Shown piece by piece: positions 1 through 12,673 of a stretch of DNA of 64,000 nucleotides. This DNA comes from Carettochelys insculpta. Lineage: Eukaryota; Chordata; Testudines; Carettochelyidae. Numbering within the stretch: position 1 is the stretch's first letter; the number at the start of each line of letters is the position of its first letter. The DNA lies in NCBI RefSeq assembly GCF_033958435.1, contig NC_134138.1, forward strand, positions 183,576,798-183,640,797, given 5' to 3'. The notes below the pieces were generated by a model. It was not told the DNA's origin and did no database searches. It saw only the letters and a program-made list of their open reading frames with translations. The translations under genes and the position numbers were made by a program.

Positions 1-24
1 ACTTCCTACAGCAATAGGATGTTA

Positions 25-190
25 AAACAATTAACCAGTCAAAGGACATTACTTAACCAGTTAACCAATTTAACCTATGTCCCACCATCCAGCCCCACAG
101 TGGTTGGCCAGAGATAACTGGCAAAGGCCAGTTAACCAGTAAGTCTTATGCTTACTGGTATGCCTCCTGGTTAAAGGACTGACATCCCTA
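25..190. repeat. TTAACC-rich interspersed repeat fragment
   Basis: The motif TTAACCAGT/TTAACCAAT recurs on both strands (at about 30, 53, 61, 133 and 168), ending near a CTGGTTAAAGGACTGACATCC segment. It looks like the remains of a repeat with simple internal structure. The family is not identified. Confidence 0.5.
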
Positions 191-427
191 TTTCAACCAG
201 GGACACACACTGGTCTGGAGTTCAGCAGAGGTCTTCCAGGTCGTACCTCAATTCATCTAGATATTTGTCTAGTTTTTTAAAAGGCTACATAAAAGCACTA
301 GAAAATTCAGTGCAAACTAAAATTCCATACACGTTGTTTATACTGCTCTATATACTATACACAAACATAAATACGGTAAAGTATTTCCATTCCAAATATG
401 GTAAAAAAGAGAAAATAAGCATTTGCA

Positions 428-900
428 ATGTAATCCAATTGAGTGCTTTCAGTTTTGTCAAAATGAAATGTTTGGATTGACCCAAAATCCAACTGTCCAC
501 AGAATTTTGATTTGTAAGACAATTTGAATTTGCTTTTGTCTTTATGATCTGAAATGAACATTTTTATGCATTTTAGGCATTCTTTGCATTTTTATGTCTT
601 ATTTTGTAAGCAAGTCATTTTTAAGTGAGGCGAAACTTGGGGTATGCGAAAGAAATTAGACTCCTGAAAGGGGTATAGTAGTCTGGAACATTTCAGAGCC
701 ACTATCCGAGAGTATGCAGGTACCATATTTTTATTTGAAAGGGAGATTAATAATTGTGAAATCCTTTTAATTTCAGAATATAAAGAAAATAGCAAATTCA
801 AATTGTCCTACTAACCAAAATTCTGTGAACAGTTGGATTTTGGGTCAATCAAAATGTTTCACTTTCAGTTTTATCACAATGTTCAACTGGATTTCAATTG
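428..900. repeat. Imperfect inverted repeat, ~105-bp arms around a ~255-bp spacer
   Basis: The left arm (about 428-535) contains GACCCAAAATCCAACTG followed by a CACAGAATTTTGAT segment. The right arm (about 791-900) carries the reverse complement with few mismatches, including CAGTTGGATTTTGGGTC. The spacer (about 536-790) shows nothing recognisable. This could be an old fold-back DNA element or two opposed copies of one repeat. Confidence 0.7.
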
Positions 901-1083
901 TTTATATTACACTGGGTATAAAATTTTAAAACTGAAATGGAAAGTCATTCTGAAATGAAAAACTGAAAAGACTTAAAAGGAATGTTTAAACCATATTGAA
1001 AGGTGTAGGGCTTTTTCTCCAACTTTCATTTCAAAACCATTTTTTTCACCAAAGGCTATATGGCTACGGCCTGGTACACATGA

Positions 1084-1483
1084 CTCATGAGGGGAGGCTG
1101 AGGGACTTAGGCTTATTTAGTCTAGAGAAGAGAAGAGCAAGGGGGATTTGACAGCAGCCTTCAGCTACTTGAAGGGGGACTACAAAGAAGATGGAGGGAG
1201 GCTGTTTTGAACAGTTACAGATGACAGAACGAGGAACAATGATCTCAAGTTGCAGTGGGTGAGATCTAAGTTGAATATTAGCAAAAAGTATTTCATCAGG
1301 AGGAGGCACTGGAATAGGTTACCTAGAGAGGTGGTGGAATCTCAATTCCTAGAAGTTTTTAAGCCCCAGCTTGACAAAGTCCTGAATGTGATGATTTAGT
1401 TGGGACTGATCCTGCTTTAAGCAGGGGGCTGGACTAGATGACCTCCTGGAGTCTCTTCCAACCCTATGATTCTATGATTCTCT
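1084..1483 (+). mobile_element. CR1 LINE, 3'-end fragment
   Basis: The order of segments matches the CR1 3' region: a GACTTAGGCTTATTTAGTCT-like stretch, then CAGCAGCCTTCAGCTACTTG, then the GGACTAGATGACCTCCTGGA stretch. It ends in the typical CR1 tandem ATTCTATG/ATTCT at about 1466-1482. The element is a strongly 5'-truncated plus-strand copy with no coding capacity. The CR1 at 10750-15230 shares this end. Confidence 0.93.
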
Positions 1484-1776
1484 AAACATGCTTTGCTTTT
1501 AATACAATGGCATTTTCTGGAAAAAACATTCCACTGGAAATTTAAAGATACAAATGCAAAATTTAATTGTTCTCTTTCGCTAATCTACTAGAAATTACTT
1601 CCTGAAACAATGTATAATCTAAAGGTCTCCATCAAATCTTTTTCAGTTGTAGTATTACAGACAAGAATATAACTTCACTTGACTTGAATAGCCCTGAATG
1701 GACTGCAGAACTGTTTCAGTAAATAATAACCACTAAAGTGATTCAAAAATGGCCTTTGAAGTGCATCATTTTTTTA

Positions 1777-1784
<8 letters not shown>

Positions 1785-1816
<32 letters not shown>
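1785..1816. repeat. (AT)n microsatellite
   Basis: An uninterrupted AT dinucleotide run follows a run of A. Confidence 0.95.
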
Positions 1817-1822
<6 letters not shown>

Positions 1823-2992
1823 TTAAATGCTCTTTAATTCTTGAGTTGCTTTTTATGCTCATAACTTCAGTCATGGAAGGTTTTACCAGATGCTAGGAAA
1901 ATTTTTTCAGGATGTGTTCAATTGAAATGACTTACAGAATATGATATAGTCTAGAGGTTAATAAAACTTCCCAATTTCACAGGCTTTCACAAATAATGAG
2001 ATGAAAATGTCAGATAATTTTCAATCATTAAATATTTCAATCCTTAACTTTCCGTTTCTGAGACTCTTTCAGAAGAATGCCTAACGGAACTGTATTAGTC
2101 TTTTGGGACAGGAAGAATAAGGTTTCTGTGAAAATGTTAAAATTAATTTTTACAGTGATGCAAAGACAGGGAAGGGTTGTTAAGGGATGGCCTTCTGCCA
2201 CAGGGTGGAGTTTTGTTTTGGTATCCTTTTAGAGCTTGCAGGTGTTTGGCATGAGCTGAAATCAGAGCCAGCTGTGATATTTCAACTCTGATATTTCCCT
2301 CCCAATATTTCTCAGAAGTGATGCATCAGAATGATGTCTTACACCTGATGTACTCAACTTGTGTGGTATATCTGTAACTGTTATGCTAAAAATACTATTT
2401 CAGGACTTTCATTTTTGTTCTCTGCTCACAATATTGATATGATAAAATGTATCAAGAAGTGTGGTTTTAAACGGGCTAACCATTAGCCAAAATTATTAAA
2501 TATTCCATAATGCAGCCATCTTCTTCTGTTTTAAAATTTGTGCCAGACATTCAGAAATAATAATGGCTTTGTATGGTGCATATAAATGCTAGAAAAGTAA
2601 GAAGAATGCTTTTATTCTCATACGTACAGGAGATCTTTATGCTTTCATGGCCCTTCTGCAGTATGTTAGGTACCTATTTTTGTTTTAACTTTTTCAAGAA
2701 TTTGAATTGATTCTGCCAAAAATATATATTCCATTTAAAGATTGTGTTGTTTGGAAAACTTCAAACTATGTCATATTTCATACACATGTTCCCAAGGGTG
2801 TGTTAAATAGGACCATAGTGAGGTCATCCAGTAAGTTTTTAAAACTTTTTAAGAATTTCTTTAATGTACTATATAATCTTGGCCTGATTAAAAGAACATA
2901 TCTTAGAAAAACAGAACCCGGAAAAGTCTGAATATAAAACTCTCCAAGCAGACAGCCTACAGAGTATCTTTTATAGGACTTTCTGTAAACAC

Positions 2993-3019
2993 CTCTCTCT
3001 CTCTCTCTCTCTCTCTCTC
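2993..3019. repeat. (CT)n microsatellite
   Basis: An uninterrupted CT dinucleotide run of about 13 units. Confidence 0.95.
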
Positions 3020-6000
3020 ATTGTTTTAAAGAAAACAAGTTGTCCCTCTAACAGGTCTTACCTGTTTTAATGTCCTCTTAACTACTGTATCAGTGATCCT
3101 AAGAAAGGAAAGGACTGTCTCTCAATCCTTTTAACCTCTGTCTCCCTCCTCTTCACACACACACTGATTGACTTAGCAGTGAGAATGCCTGCAGTTTTCA
3201 TTTTAACAATGCCAGCGAATAAAGGATTATGAGCAGTTGGGAAAAGGTATGTAACATTTCATTTCATTCATGGAAAAAATGCATCACCTGGTAATCCAGC
3301 TTAATCAAAAACTTCATGTTTTTTGGAAGCTGAAACTGTTGATGATGTTAACAAAACGTCCCAGGGTCAGTCAGGCTGCTGTTTTAGTATGAGTTTACAA
3401 CAGAAACTATATGAGGCCTTTCTGACTCCCTGGCTCCACATTACAGAGCCATTTGTTTACTAAAGGGGGAGTGGAAGAAAGAAACACACCAATAGTTGAT
3501 TAAATTATGTACCATTTAACCCTCCCTTTTAGATTTACTTCCCTTTTCCTTCCTTTGCTTTGATTCTGCTTCAGTTTTACCCCATGTGCTTGGCCTTTGG
3601 CTACTAAGGTCTTGTAGTGCACTGAAAAGCATGTTGCAGCATTGCTAACAGCTGCGTTAGCATAATGCTTTGGTGGCTATTGACATGCACTACATTTTAA
3701 ACCCTGAAGATGATTAGGAAACAATGGGAATAAAAATTAGTGAAGCTGTTTCAAGACTTAAAGGCAGACTGGAGAAGAACCAGTGATTTTTGTGTGCCAC
3801 CACCTTGGCAGCCCAAGCTGTGGGATCCTCAGCAGGGTGGAAAAGGACCCTGCCAGCCCCAGGGCTGGGAGCATGCTGTGCTGCAGCGCCCTGTTGGCAG
3901 CCACAGCTACAGGAACCCCAGCCAAGGGGCAGCAGGTCCCTGGCAGCCTATTGTCTTTGACTACACTATGTGTTAAGTGGTGTTAAAAAGATGTTTATTC
4001 ATGCAAGTTAGCTATCATCTTTTATACATAGATTTTCCTAGTCTATCTAGGTAGGTCTTCAGAGAAGGTGAACAGGAAAAGAATTCCTCCGTTATTTCAA
4101 GGTGATCACAAAGTCTTCCTACTATATATCATTATAAGTGGGACAGTCTTTACATGTATGATACTTTAGCTATGACCATGGCCTGACCTTGTTGGGAGAT
4201 GTCTTCTATTCCTGTTAAAAATGGGAGTGTTGGGGATATTTAGATTATAGTACCTGAATGAATGCTGGATTTTCTGTTCTTCCCATTCCCAGCCCACTAC
4301 AGTGTTTTGTGTAGTGCAAGAAATGAATTCATAAGATGGACCTGAAAGGGTGAAGTTGTTGTTGAAGAGTGCAAATAGAATGTGTGTAGCCAATTGGTGG
4401 ATTATGCAAGCACATGGCTGCTGCTGAAATGCAAGGATGGTGATTGGGATGCACACATGAAAACTGGCATCCCAGAACAAAGGGGTAGGTGCAAGCCCAT
4501 TAACTTTTTTCTTGATCTGGAAGGACAACAAAGGAGCCATGTGCAGACGTTTAAGGTACTCACCACAAAATATAAAGTTCAATTAAAATGTAAACAAAGT
4601 ACTCAACCCAAATAGAAGACTGAGTTTACTGCTCTTTGCAGTGGTGCACTCTCTTGAATTCACCTCTCAGAAAGATAATGGTGTAGAAAGTCTATCTAGC
4701 CCGGCGAGGCGACATTAATATTTCAACAAGAGATTCTAGCACACTTTTATTCCTACAACTAACTATCCCAGAAACAGTGAGTCCCTGGGAAAAAGGGACC
4801 TGTACACTTGTTTTCCTAGCACTTTAAGCCAGGGAAAGAGATACCACCACTCACTAAACAAGCCCTTTAAGCTGCATTTCATTTGAGATGCTTACATTTT
4901 GTTCCCAAGAAGTGATGAGACCAAGTGACAGTGTAACACTGAATACAAGGAAGGGTGTGGAAATGGGAAATTCAGGAAATTCTGTGAGGGAAATTGGGAA
5001 GCAGCATTTTCCTACATAGGAAAACAGTTAGAAGAACCTTACGAGATATGGACTCTGGTGCATTTCAAAGGCAAAGGCGTCAGTCACTCTGTGTCCCATG
5101 GTAGAGATGATTTAACAGTATAGACTGGGGAGGCAAACTTGGTCAGAAGCCAGGGGAAATCACTGTAATCCTCCCTCTAATTTGGTATGCAGTTTTCATC
5201 AGGAGCACCTTACTGATACTTCCCCACCCCACCCCACCCCATCAAGAAATCATCACTTTAACCTCTAAAAAACCCTGTCTCTCACATTGTCATTGGATTT
5301 CTTTTAACTATGTAGTGCACAGAACAAAAGTGCAGAATTTCATTTTCAGCATTACCCTATGTACAACACCCACCCCCCTCCATCAACTAACCCTGGAGCA
5401 AAATAAAAACCTTTTGCAATGTACTATTCAAAACCCAAACTTAATCCCTGTGAAAATTATGAAGTGAGAAAGTTGGCCTGGTAAACCTCCATAGGCAAAG
5501 TCAGCCTGGTGCTACTTCATTGCAAGGAGTAACAGCGCATGAATCCACCAAAACTTCCACTCCTGTGCAGCAGTAGCTTTATAAATGCAGACTCTTGATG
5601 TACAATAAATGTGTTCCTTTATCACACATTCATTTGCTCTTCTTTAATTCTTCTGCATAGTCATGGTTACAAAATAGAGCCAGTTATTATAATAGTCTAT
5701 CCTATTTTACCATTTCCAGTTGTGCATTTTGATTCCTTGAAAAATCTCATTCCTTTATCAGCCATTTGATTAAGAGCATGTTCACTGCACATATGTTTGC
5801 ACTGAGATAGATATATAGAATTTGCAATGTGGTTTATTACAGTATCAAGAATTAATTTACATGAGGTTCACTGAGTGGCAGATTAAGTGAAAAATACACC
5901 TGTAACTTTGACACAAACCAAATGATCTGTTGTGACAACAATCAACCCAATAAGCTCCTGTGGAAAATCAGTGAAGTACCCAGCTTTCACAAGTTTGTGT

Positions 6001-6606
6001 GCATAAGAAGGCAAACATATTTTAACCAAATGTATGGGATCTGTTATGAATAGGGATATATTTAACTTTGTGAAATACCAAAAACAAAAGACAAATTCCT
6101 CTTTGTTCTTCAGAGTTGCTAGACAAGAAAAGAATCCAAATATTTCTGCATCATATTCTCATTCAACTGTAATTCAAAACCTGATCATTATAATCATATT
6201 ATTTATAGTCACTCCTGCTATAAAAAATGGAATGATTGCTTCTGAGGTTGAATAATCATTTTCCCACACTTCAGTATTTGCCTAGACAAATGTTACAGAT
6301 TCTTGCCCTCCTGTCCTGTGAAGAATCAAATACTGACCACTAATGAGAACAATTGTGTAAGACTTGATGCACTCATGGTCTGAATGCAATATGGGAAAGG
6401 CTATATTTCCAGATGTGCAACCCATTTTAGGAGCAGCAGATAATTATAGTTTGCAATTATACCATGTTACAAGCCTCAAAATTAACACAAATGACTGAGC
6501 TCCCATTTTTATAGGTAGTTGAAAGCTGGTGAGGAAGAAAGCAATTGTTATTTAATATTTGCCAAACGTGTTACTAATTTATCAAAAAGTCTTTGTGAGA
6601 ACCAAC

Positions 6607-6709
6607 CTGAGGATCTGAGAATACTTGCTGCATACTGTTGATTGGACCATATGGAACACCACTACCTTCAAAGAGTTCAAGCCATTTGGCGGTCACTTCT
6701 TCTGAAAAT
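6607..6709 (-). CDS. SUGCT: SUGCT internal exon, third of three visible
   Basis: This 103-bp exon begins with the last base of the split Arg codon and then reads [34 protein letters not shown]. The acceptor is CTCCTTGTTTGTTCCTAG and the donor is CAG/GTTGGT. The [12 protein letters not shown] block is a hallmark of the C-terminal region of SUGCT and related class III CoA-transferases. It corresponds to the family position just before the VLHNG segment. Length and phase agree with the preceding exon (98 bp ending in phase 2). The following exon should begin with the VLHNG-like peptide. It was not seen between 1 and 6606, so that intron exceeds 6.6 kb. The substitutions look conservative and no frame damage is visible, consistent with a functional gene. 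Confidence 0.95.
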
Positions 6710-8134
6710 CTAGGAACAAACAAGGAGCATGTGGTTTAAACTCTCCATTTCAGATACCAAAGAATGTAGAGCACTCCCTCTCTGATTTCTTCCCAGGCAG
6801 TCAATAATACAACAAAAATGTGCTGCACGTGTTTCTTGGAATTGCAAAGACTAAGCCTCAGGTCAAAGATTCTGGTTAGACTGACTTACAATTCTGATTG
6901 TCTGATGCAATCCAGAAATGATGCAAACCAAAATGATCAACTATTCCAAATATGGACCAGTGGGTTTCCTCAAGTCCTTAATTAAAATAATATGCTTCAT
7001 ATTTTATTTATATATTTATTTAACAACAGAAAAGACATGATTTGGGTAAGAGGCTAAAATACAAAAGTGTCCTAATTTTGATTCTAAAGACCACTGATTT
7101 AAAGCAGCACAATGTTTTTCCCTCATTCCATTTGAAACATATGTCTGAATTAACAAAACATAATTGTTGGTCAGATAACAACATCAACTACACATTTATT
7201 TGCTGTACAATTATATAATCTGTCCTCGGGCCATCCGTTGAGTGTATATGTGCTCTGCTTATCCTGCATAATCCAAATTCCAAGTGTTTTTATATCATGT
7301 ATAAACCTCAACTCATTTCCTTGAAAGCATTCCCGTTTCAGAATCGGAAGTCATTCTCTCTATCATATTTCCCTCTTAAGATAGTTGCAGCCTATTTCCA
7401 CAGTGCAATTCTATTTCTTGTCTGCAAGGAAGAGATACTGGTGTCCAGATAGCACAAATGGTCCTGAAGCAAAGGCAATTACCAGCAAGTAGAAGGTGAT
7501 CTTTTCAAATGATTTCTGAATTTCAGAAGCAGAATCAACTAGTATGGATTCCAGGAGCGACTGGTACCTGCGGGAGGAGAGAGTGCAGGGATGGCAACCT
7601 AGAGAGGAGGGCTGTAGGTGGGGCACCTCATTTAGCAACTGAAATTTTGATAAGGTCCTGGGAGGGCACTGTACCTCCAGAGAGCTACCATGAGCCATCT
7701 ATGATGGATTCCTCCTACATTTCCTGAAGATACATAATATGATAGTCTGCCAAGATATTGGTCAGGTTTAAAAACATTGAGAGGAGGCAATTGGAATGTT
7801 ATATTCAAACATATGACAGAACTGAGATGTCATGTACTTCCCTTTACATTTTCCTACATAACTGGCATTCATTCTCCAGCTCCACTTTTCCAAGTTCCTG
7901 ATAATGATCATGAACAACACGAAGTTTTAGTTTAAGAATGCATTGCTCACAAACATCTCTGGATGTGTAATAAAAATGCAAAAATAAACGAACACACACA
8001 GAGGTAATAGAGATGAAACTACATCACAGTCAAAATAACCTGAAGGTAACTTGTGTACGTGACATATTTTTATGTACACTATACCTGGCTTCAAAGTATT
8101 CAGTGACACCTAGAAACTGTGTTATCCTTACTCA

Positions 8135-8885
8135 TATGCAGACTATGCAGCTGCATAGGGCACCCAAAGGTTGGTGGCACCCCTGGGTCTCGGTGGACTG
8201 GGGCATAGTGGCAGGGGGTACAGGAGCAGGATGGGGACCTAGTGGGAGGGGAATGTAGAAGGAGGCTGGGGGTGGGGGTCTGGGGTCTGGGAGACAGGGG
8301 AAGGGGATTGGGGTACCCACCTGGTGCAGCTTGGGGTGGGGCACATGGCTCTGCGTGTGGCAGGGAAGCTCCCGCTACCTGCACCGCCCCCTCCCAGATG
8401 CTCCTATTGGCTGTAATTCAGCCAATGGAAGCAATGGGTGGCTGTGCAGGCGGGAAGTACTTCCCCGCAACACACGGGAGCTGTTTCCTCCTCACTGCAA
8501 GGCAGAGTCCACAGGCTGATTTGGGCCCCAGATTGCCTGGACTGGTCTGTAAGACTGGGAGCTGGGACTGGTGCTCCAGCCATAGTGTCCCACTCACATG
8601 ACTGAAGCACCAGCACTGGCTCATGCCACTGCAAAGGGAGCGGGAGAGAGCCTTGAGCCTCTCAGGCAAGATCTAGGCAAGCTGGATGCAGCCTGCAGGC
8701 CATAGGTTCCCCACCCTGGTTTAAAATTTGTTTTAAAAATATTTCATTAGTGTTTCGCTGAAGATTATAAAATCACATCTCTAAAAAACCACCTCCCCCT
8801 CCTCCACTGCTGCCATTGGGCATAGGGGCACTGATTTAGCAGTACAGCAAAGGGCCCCAGAAATTCTAAGGACAGCCCTGCTTGG
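8135..8885. repeat. Interspersed repeat with GC-rich interior, family unknown
   Basis: A GC-rich block in AT-rich intron starts near a GCAGCTGCATAGGGCACC segment and ends near a GGGCCCCAGAAATTCTAAGG segment. The inside includes a GCAGGCCATAGGTTCCCCAC stretch of a kind I associate with turtle repeats. Several overlapping frames of 60-119 codons on both strands are by-products of its composition. Confidence 0.5.
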
Positions 8886-8995
8886 GGATGAAAATGCTAC
8901 AGAGATAAGCTATGCTGCAATGTTCTGTATTGCATATTGTCTAGGTACTGATCCTAGCTTCACTTACATTTCTCTTTTCTGTACAGAAGAGGTTT

Positions 8996-9312
8996 TACGG
9001 GTTGAACTTCTCTAATCTGGAACTCTCAGGACCTGACCAGTGCCAAATGAGAGCATTTGCCAAATGGAGGTCATTATTGTCTAGCAGCATTGCCATCACT
9101 TCTACTTACTTCCAATCCACATACTCATAGAAGACATTTAGGGGGTAAATTACAGCTAAAGAACAGCACAGAACACTGAGAGCCAGGACTGGTGGCTGTA
9201 AACAAATTTTATGAAACCATGGGAAACTTGGCCACACCCATAGTAAGTGGTTGCCCGACTAACTAAAATCATACTGGACCACAGATGTTGCCAGATGAGA
9301 GAGTTATGGTTT
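8996..9312 (+). mobile_element. pogo/Tigger-like non-autonomous DNA transposon remnant
   Basis: It begins TACGGGTTGAACTTCTCTAA, resembling the TA + CAGGTTGAACCTCTCTAATCC termini of pogo/Tigger-type elements. Body motifs such as ATTGTCTAGCAGCATT, AGAAGACATTTAGG and AAGTGGTTGCCCGACTAAC recur in the copy at about 36660-36894, which preserves the opposite end. The right terminus here is decayed. Confidence 0.65.
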
Positions 9313-9765
9313 TCATGAAGTACATTTAATTTATACTACAGGTTTTTTGCATTTCAAAGCAGTGGGACAAAAGGAGATGTTATTCTACCATGTACCATAA
9401 CTAGAATTATTTGAATTTTGTTCCTGGGGTACATCAGACCAGAACCTGCACGTGCCCATTCTCACTTGATGGGAGATATTGTCAACAGTATCCACAAGTC
9501 CATACCTGTGCCCTGCATGCTCTGTATGAGGGCATATAAGGAAGGATGGATCTTTCATGATTCCAATGCCAATGTGACATGTCTGGGAAGGTAAGAATCC
9601 CAGGGTACAGGGCGTGATCTGTCAGGAAAGGCTGGAGATGTAGAAGACTGATCATATGATTTGCTAAAACCACCTATTCTTATTAACCACATAAATGTCC
9701 AACTACTTTTTAACTCTTACTGCTACATTCTTGGTATTCATTTCTGTAATCTAATTACACGTTAT

Positions 9766-10099
9766 GGGTGCGTCTACACTAGCCAGCTACTTCGAAGTAG
9801 CTGGCACAACGTCGAAATAGTACATGTCATGTCTACACGTGCCGTGAGCTGTTTCAATGTTGAAATTGACGTTAGGCAGCGACACGTCAAAATTGCTATT
9901 CCTATCTGAAGAGGGGAATAGCACCCTACTTCCACATTCAACATTGAAGTAGGGCGTGTGTAGACGATCCGCGTCCCACTATATCAAAATAGCGGGGTCC
10001 TCCATGGCAGCCATCAGCTGAGGGGTTGAGAGATGCTCTGTCCAGCCCCTGCGAGGCTGTACGGTTGCTGCATGCAGCAGCCCTTATCCCAGGGCTCCT

Positions 10100-10141
<42 letters not shown>

Positions 10142-10480
10142 AGCTGGGGGTCCATGCTGCGTGCACAGGGTCTGCAACTGGTTGTCAGCTCTGTGGATCT
10201 CGTGCTGTGCAGGGTGAGTGTGTCTGGGAGGGGCCCTTTAAGGGAGCGGCTTGGGGCTTTGCTGGCCCCTTATTTCAATGGGGAGTGCTTATATGTGTGG
10301 ACGCTCCACATTTCCTTCCAGGGTGGCTCCTTTCGACATTCTCCATCACTACTTCGACGTTGAACGTTGATGGCACCAGCCCTGGAGGATGTGTAGACAA
10401 TATGCGTCAAAGTAGCCTATTTCGATGTTCTTACATTGAAATAGGCTACTTAGACATAGTGTGCTAGTGTAGACATAGCC
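9766..10480 (+). mobile_element. Family A non-autonomous DNA transposon, copy A1
   Basis: It begins GGGTGCGTCTACACTAGCC and ends GGCTAGTGTAGACATAGCC-like (final bases AGACATAGCC at 10471-10480). It is flanked by an apparent 3-bp duplication TAT (9763-9765 and 10481-10483). The interior matches copies A2-A4: a TTCGAAGTAG palindrome near the left end, a central CCTCCATGGCAGCCATCAGC segment, and the GGGCCCTTTAAGGGAGCGGC segment. It is the most diverged of the four copies, with many CpG sites lost, and has a private CTG expansion. It has no transposase. Confidence 0.88.
10101..10143. repeat. (GCT)n trinucleotide expansion inside A1
   Basis: About 13 GCT units stand where copies A2-A4 have only 3-4 CTG/CAG units at the same position. 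The run produces poly-Ala, poly-Leu and poly-Cys-like frames on the two strands, which should not be taken for genes. Confidence 0.95.
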
Positions 10481-10749
10481 TATATGAAAAAGCATGTTGA
10501 TCAGTTTTTAATGTGCCATCTTTCAATTTCACTGACCATCCCATGAATGCAGAGAGAGCAGAAGTTCCAGATCTACCTTTCCTAGACCCTTCATTGTGTA
10601 CTTTCACCATATCCTCTCATGACTCCTTTCTAAAGTAAACAATCCCAATGTCACTACTTTCCTTCATACAAGAGTTTATCCATATCCCTACTAATATACA
10701 CCCTGATGTTCAGAAAAGGAGATTTTGATTTTGTCTGAAAACTGATCTC

Positions 10750-12673
10750 TGGATGCAAACATGAAGGGGAAAGGAGTCCAGGAGCATTGGCAGTATTTTA
10801 AAGAGACCTTATTGAATAGACCTTCCAGATGCACAGTAAAAAAAGCAAATATAGTAGGCAACCAGCTTGGCTTAGTAGTGAAATCATTGGCAAGCTTAAA
10901 CACAAAAAAGGAGCTTACAAGAAGCAGAAACGTGGACAGCTGACTAGGGAGGAATATAAATATATTGCTCAAGAATTTAGGGGTGTAATCAGGAAGGACA
11001 AAGCGCAATTGGAATTGCAGCTAGTGAGGGATTTGAAGAGTAACAAGGCATGTTAATAAGAAGGTGATTAGGGAAGGTGTGAGGCCTTTATTGAATGAGA
11101 GAGGTAACCTGGTGACAGATGATGTTGGAAAAGCTGAAATACTCAATGCTTTTTTTGCCTCTGTCTTCACAGATCAGCTCCTAGAATACTGCATTAGGCG
11201 ACACAGAATGGGAAGGAGGTGGGCAGCCCTCAGTGGAGAAAGAATAGGTTAAGAACTATTTAGAAAAGCTGGACATACACAAATCCAAGGGGCCAGATTT
11301 AAGGCATCCAAGGGTGCTGGGAGAGTTGGCAGATGTCATTTCAGAGCCTTTGGCCATTATCTTTGGAAACTCACAGAGATCGGGAAGGTCCTGGAAAAAG
11401 AGGAAAAAGGAAAATGTAATGCCATCTTTAAAAAGGAGAAGGAGGACAATCCAGGGAACTATAGACCAGTCAGCCTCACCTCAATACCCAGAAAAATCAT
11501 GGAGGAGATCCTCAAGGAATCCATTTTGAAGTACTTGGAAGAGAGGAAAGTGATTGGGAATAGTCAACATGGATTCACCAAGGGCAAGACATGCCTGACC
11601 ACCCCAGTTGTATTCTACGATGAGGTAACTGGCTCTGTGAACACAGGGAAGTCAATGGATGTGATATACCTTGACTGTAGCAAAGCTTTTGATATGGTTT
11701 CTCAGGTAATTCTTACCAGCAAGTCAAAGAAGTATGGGTTGGATACCTGGACAGAGATAAGATGGACAGAATGCTGAGTAGATTGTTGGGCTCAGTGGGT
11801 ACTGATCAACAGCCCAATGTATGGTTAGCAGTGGATTTCAAGCTGAGTGCCCCAAAGATCTGTTCTTGGGCCAGTTTTGTTCAACACCATTTTTAATGAT
11901 GTGGATGAAAGGGTGAATTGCAGCCTCTCGTGACATGAAGCTAGGGTGAGAGGTAGATGTGTTGGTGGGTAGGGATAGGATCCAGATGAACTTGGGCAAA
12001 TTGGAGGACTGGGTCGAATGAGAAGGCACACCCACCTGATGATTTTATCTGATGCGGTTCAACAAATACAAGTGCAGAGTTAGAGGTGGGGGATCAACTG
12101 GCTAAGCAACTGTTTGCCAGAAAAGGGCCTGGGGATTACAGTGGATGAGAACAGATTGTCCTTGTAGCCAAGAAGTCTAATGGCATATTGGAGTGCATTG
12201 AGAGGAGTGTTTCCAAGAGATCTAGAGAAGTGATTATTCCCCTCCACTCAGCACTGGTGAAGCCACATCTGGAGTACTGAGTCCAATACGGGGCTCTCAT
12301 TACAGAAAAGATGTAGATGCACTGGAATGGATCCAATGGAGGGCAACATGAGCTACGTGAAGCAGCTGAAGGATTTAGGCTTCTTTAGTCTGCAGAAGAG
12401 AAGAGTGAGGGGCAATTTGATAGCAGCCTTTAACTACCTGAAGGGAGGCTCCAAAGATGAAGAGAGTCTGTTCACTGTAGTGACAGATAACAGCACAAGG
12501 AGCAAGGGTCTCAAGTTGCAGTGGGGAAGGTGTATGTTGGATATTAGGGGAAAAAATCTATTTCACTAGGAGGGAGGTGCAGCACTGGAATGTGTTACCT
12601 AGGGAAGTGGAAAAATCTCCATACCTCGAGATGTTTAAGTCTCAGCTCAACAAAGCCCTGGCTTGGATGATAT
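10750..12673 (+). pseudogene. CR1 LINE ORF2 (reverse transcriptase) remnant, left part
   Basis: Broken plus-strand reading frames give recognisable CR1 ORF2 peptides in order: EIIGKLKHKKGAYKKQKRGQ (about 10880), REGVRPLLNERGNLVTDD (about 11070), ELADVISEPLAIIFGNS (about 11320), EEILKESILKYLEERKVIGN (about 11500), then SQHGFTKGKTCLT and DVIYLDCSKAFD, the motif A region of the reverse transcriptase. Frameshifts and stops separate them, and the FxDD catalytic region is lost. The 3' untranslated part follows to 12673, where element K1 interrupts it. The CR1 resumes at 15151. The copy is non-functional. Confidence 0.93.

Larger units (their letters stand above)
1..6606 (-). other. SUGCT intron, part 3' of the third visible exon
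   Basis: This is intronic sequence downstream of the 6607 donor. It holds a TTAACC-rich repeat, an inverted repeat, a CR1 3' end and microsatellites, listed separately. From about 1490 to 6600 nothing further is recognisable except AT-rich unique-looking DNA and a GC-richer patch at about 3790-3960 that carries overlapping short frames with no recognisable product. Confidence 0.75.

Noticed and set aside
8100..8669. Several overlapping frames of 60-119 codons
   Set aside because: They overlap each other on both strands within a GC-rich repeat, with no recognisable protein.
9938..10467. Poly-Ala and poly-Leu frames on both strands
   Set aside because: They are produced by the trinucleotide expansion inside A1, and the other family A copies do not share them as such.
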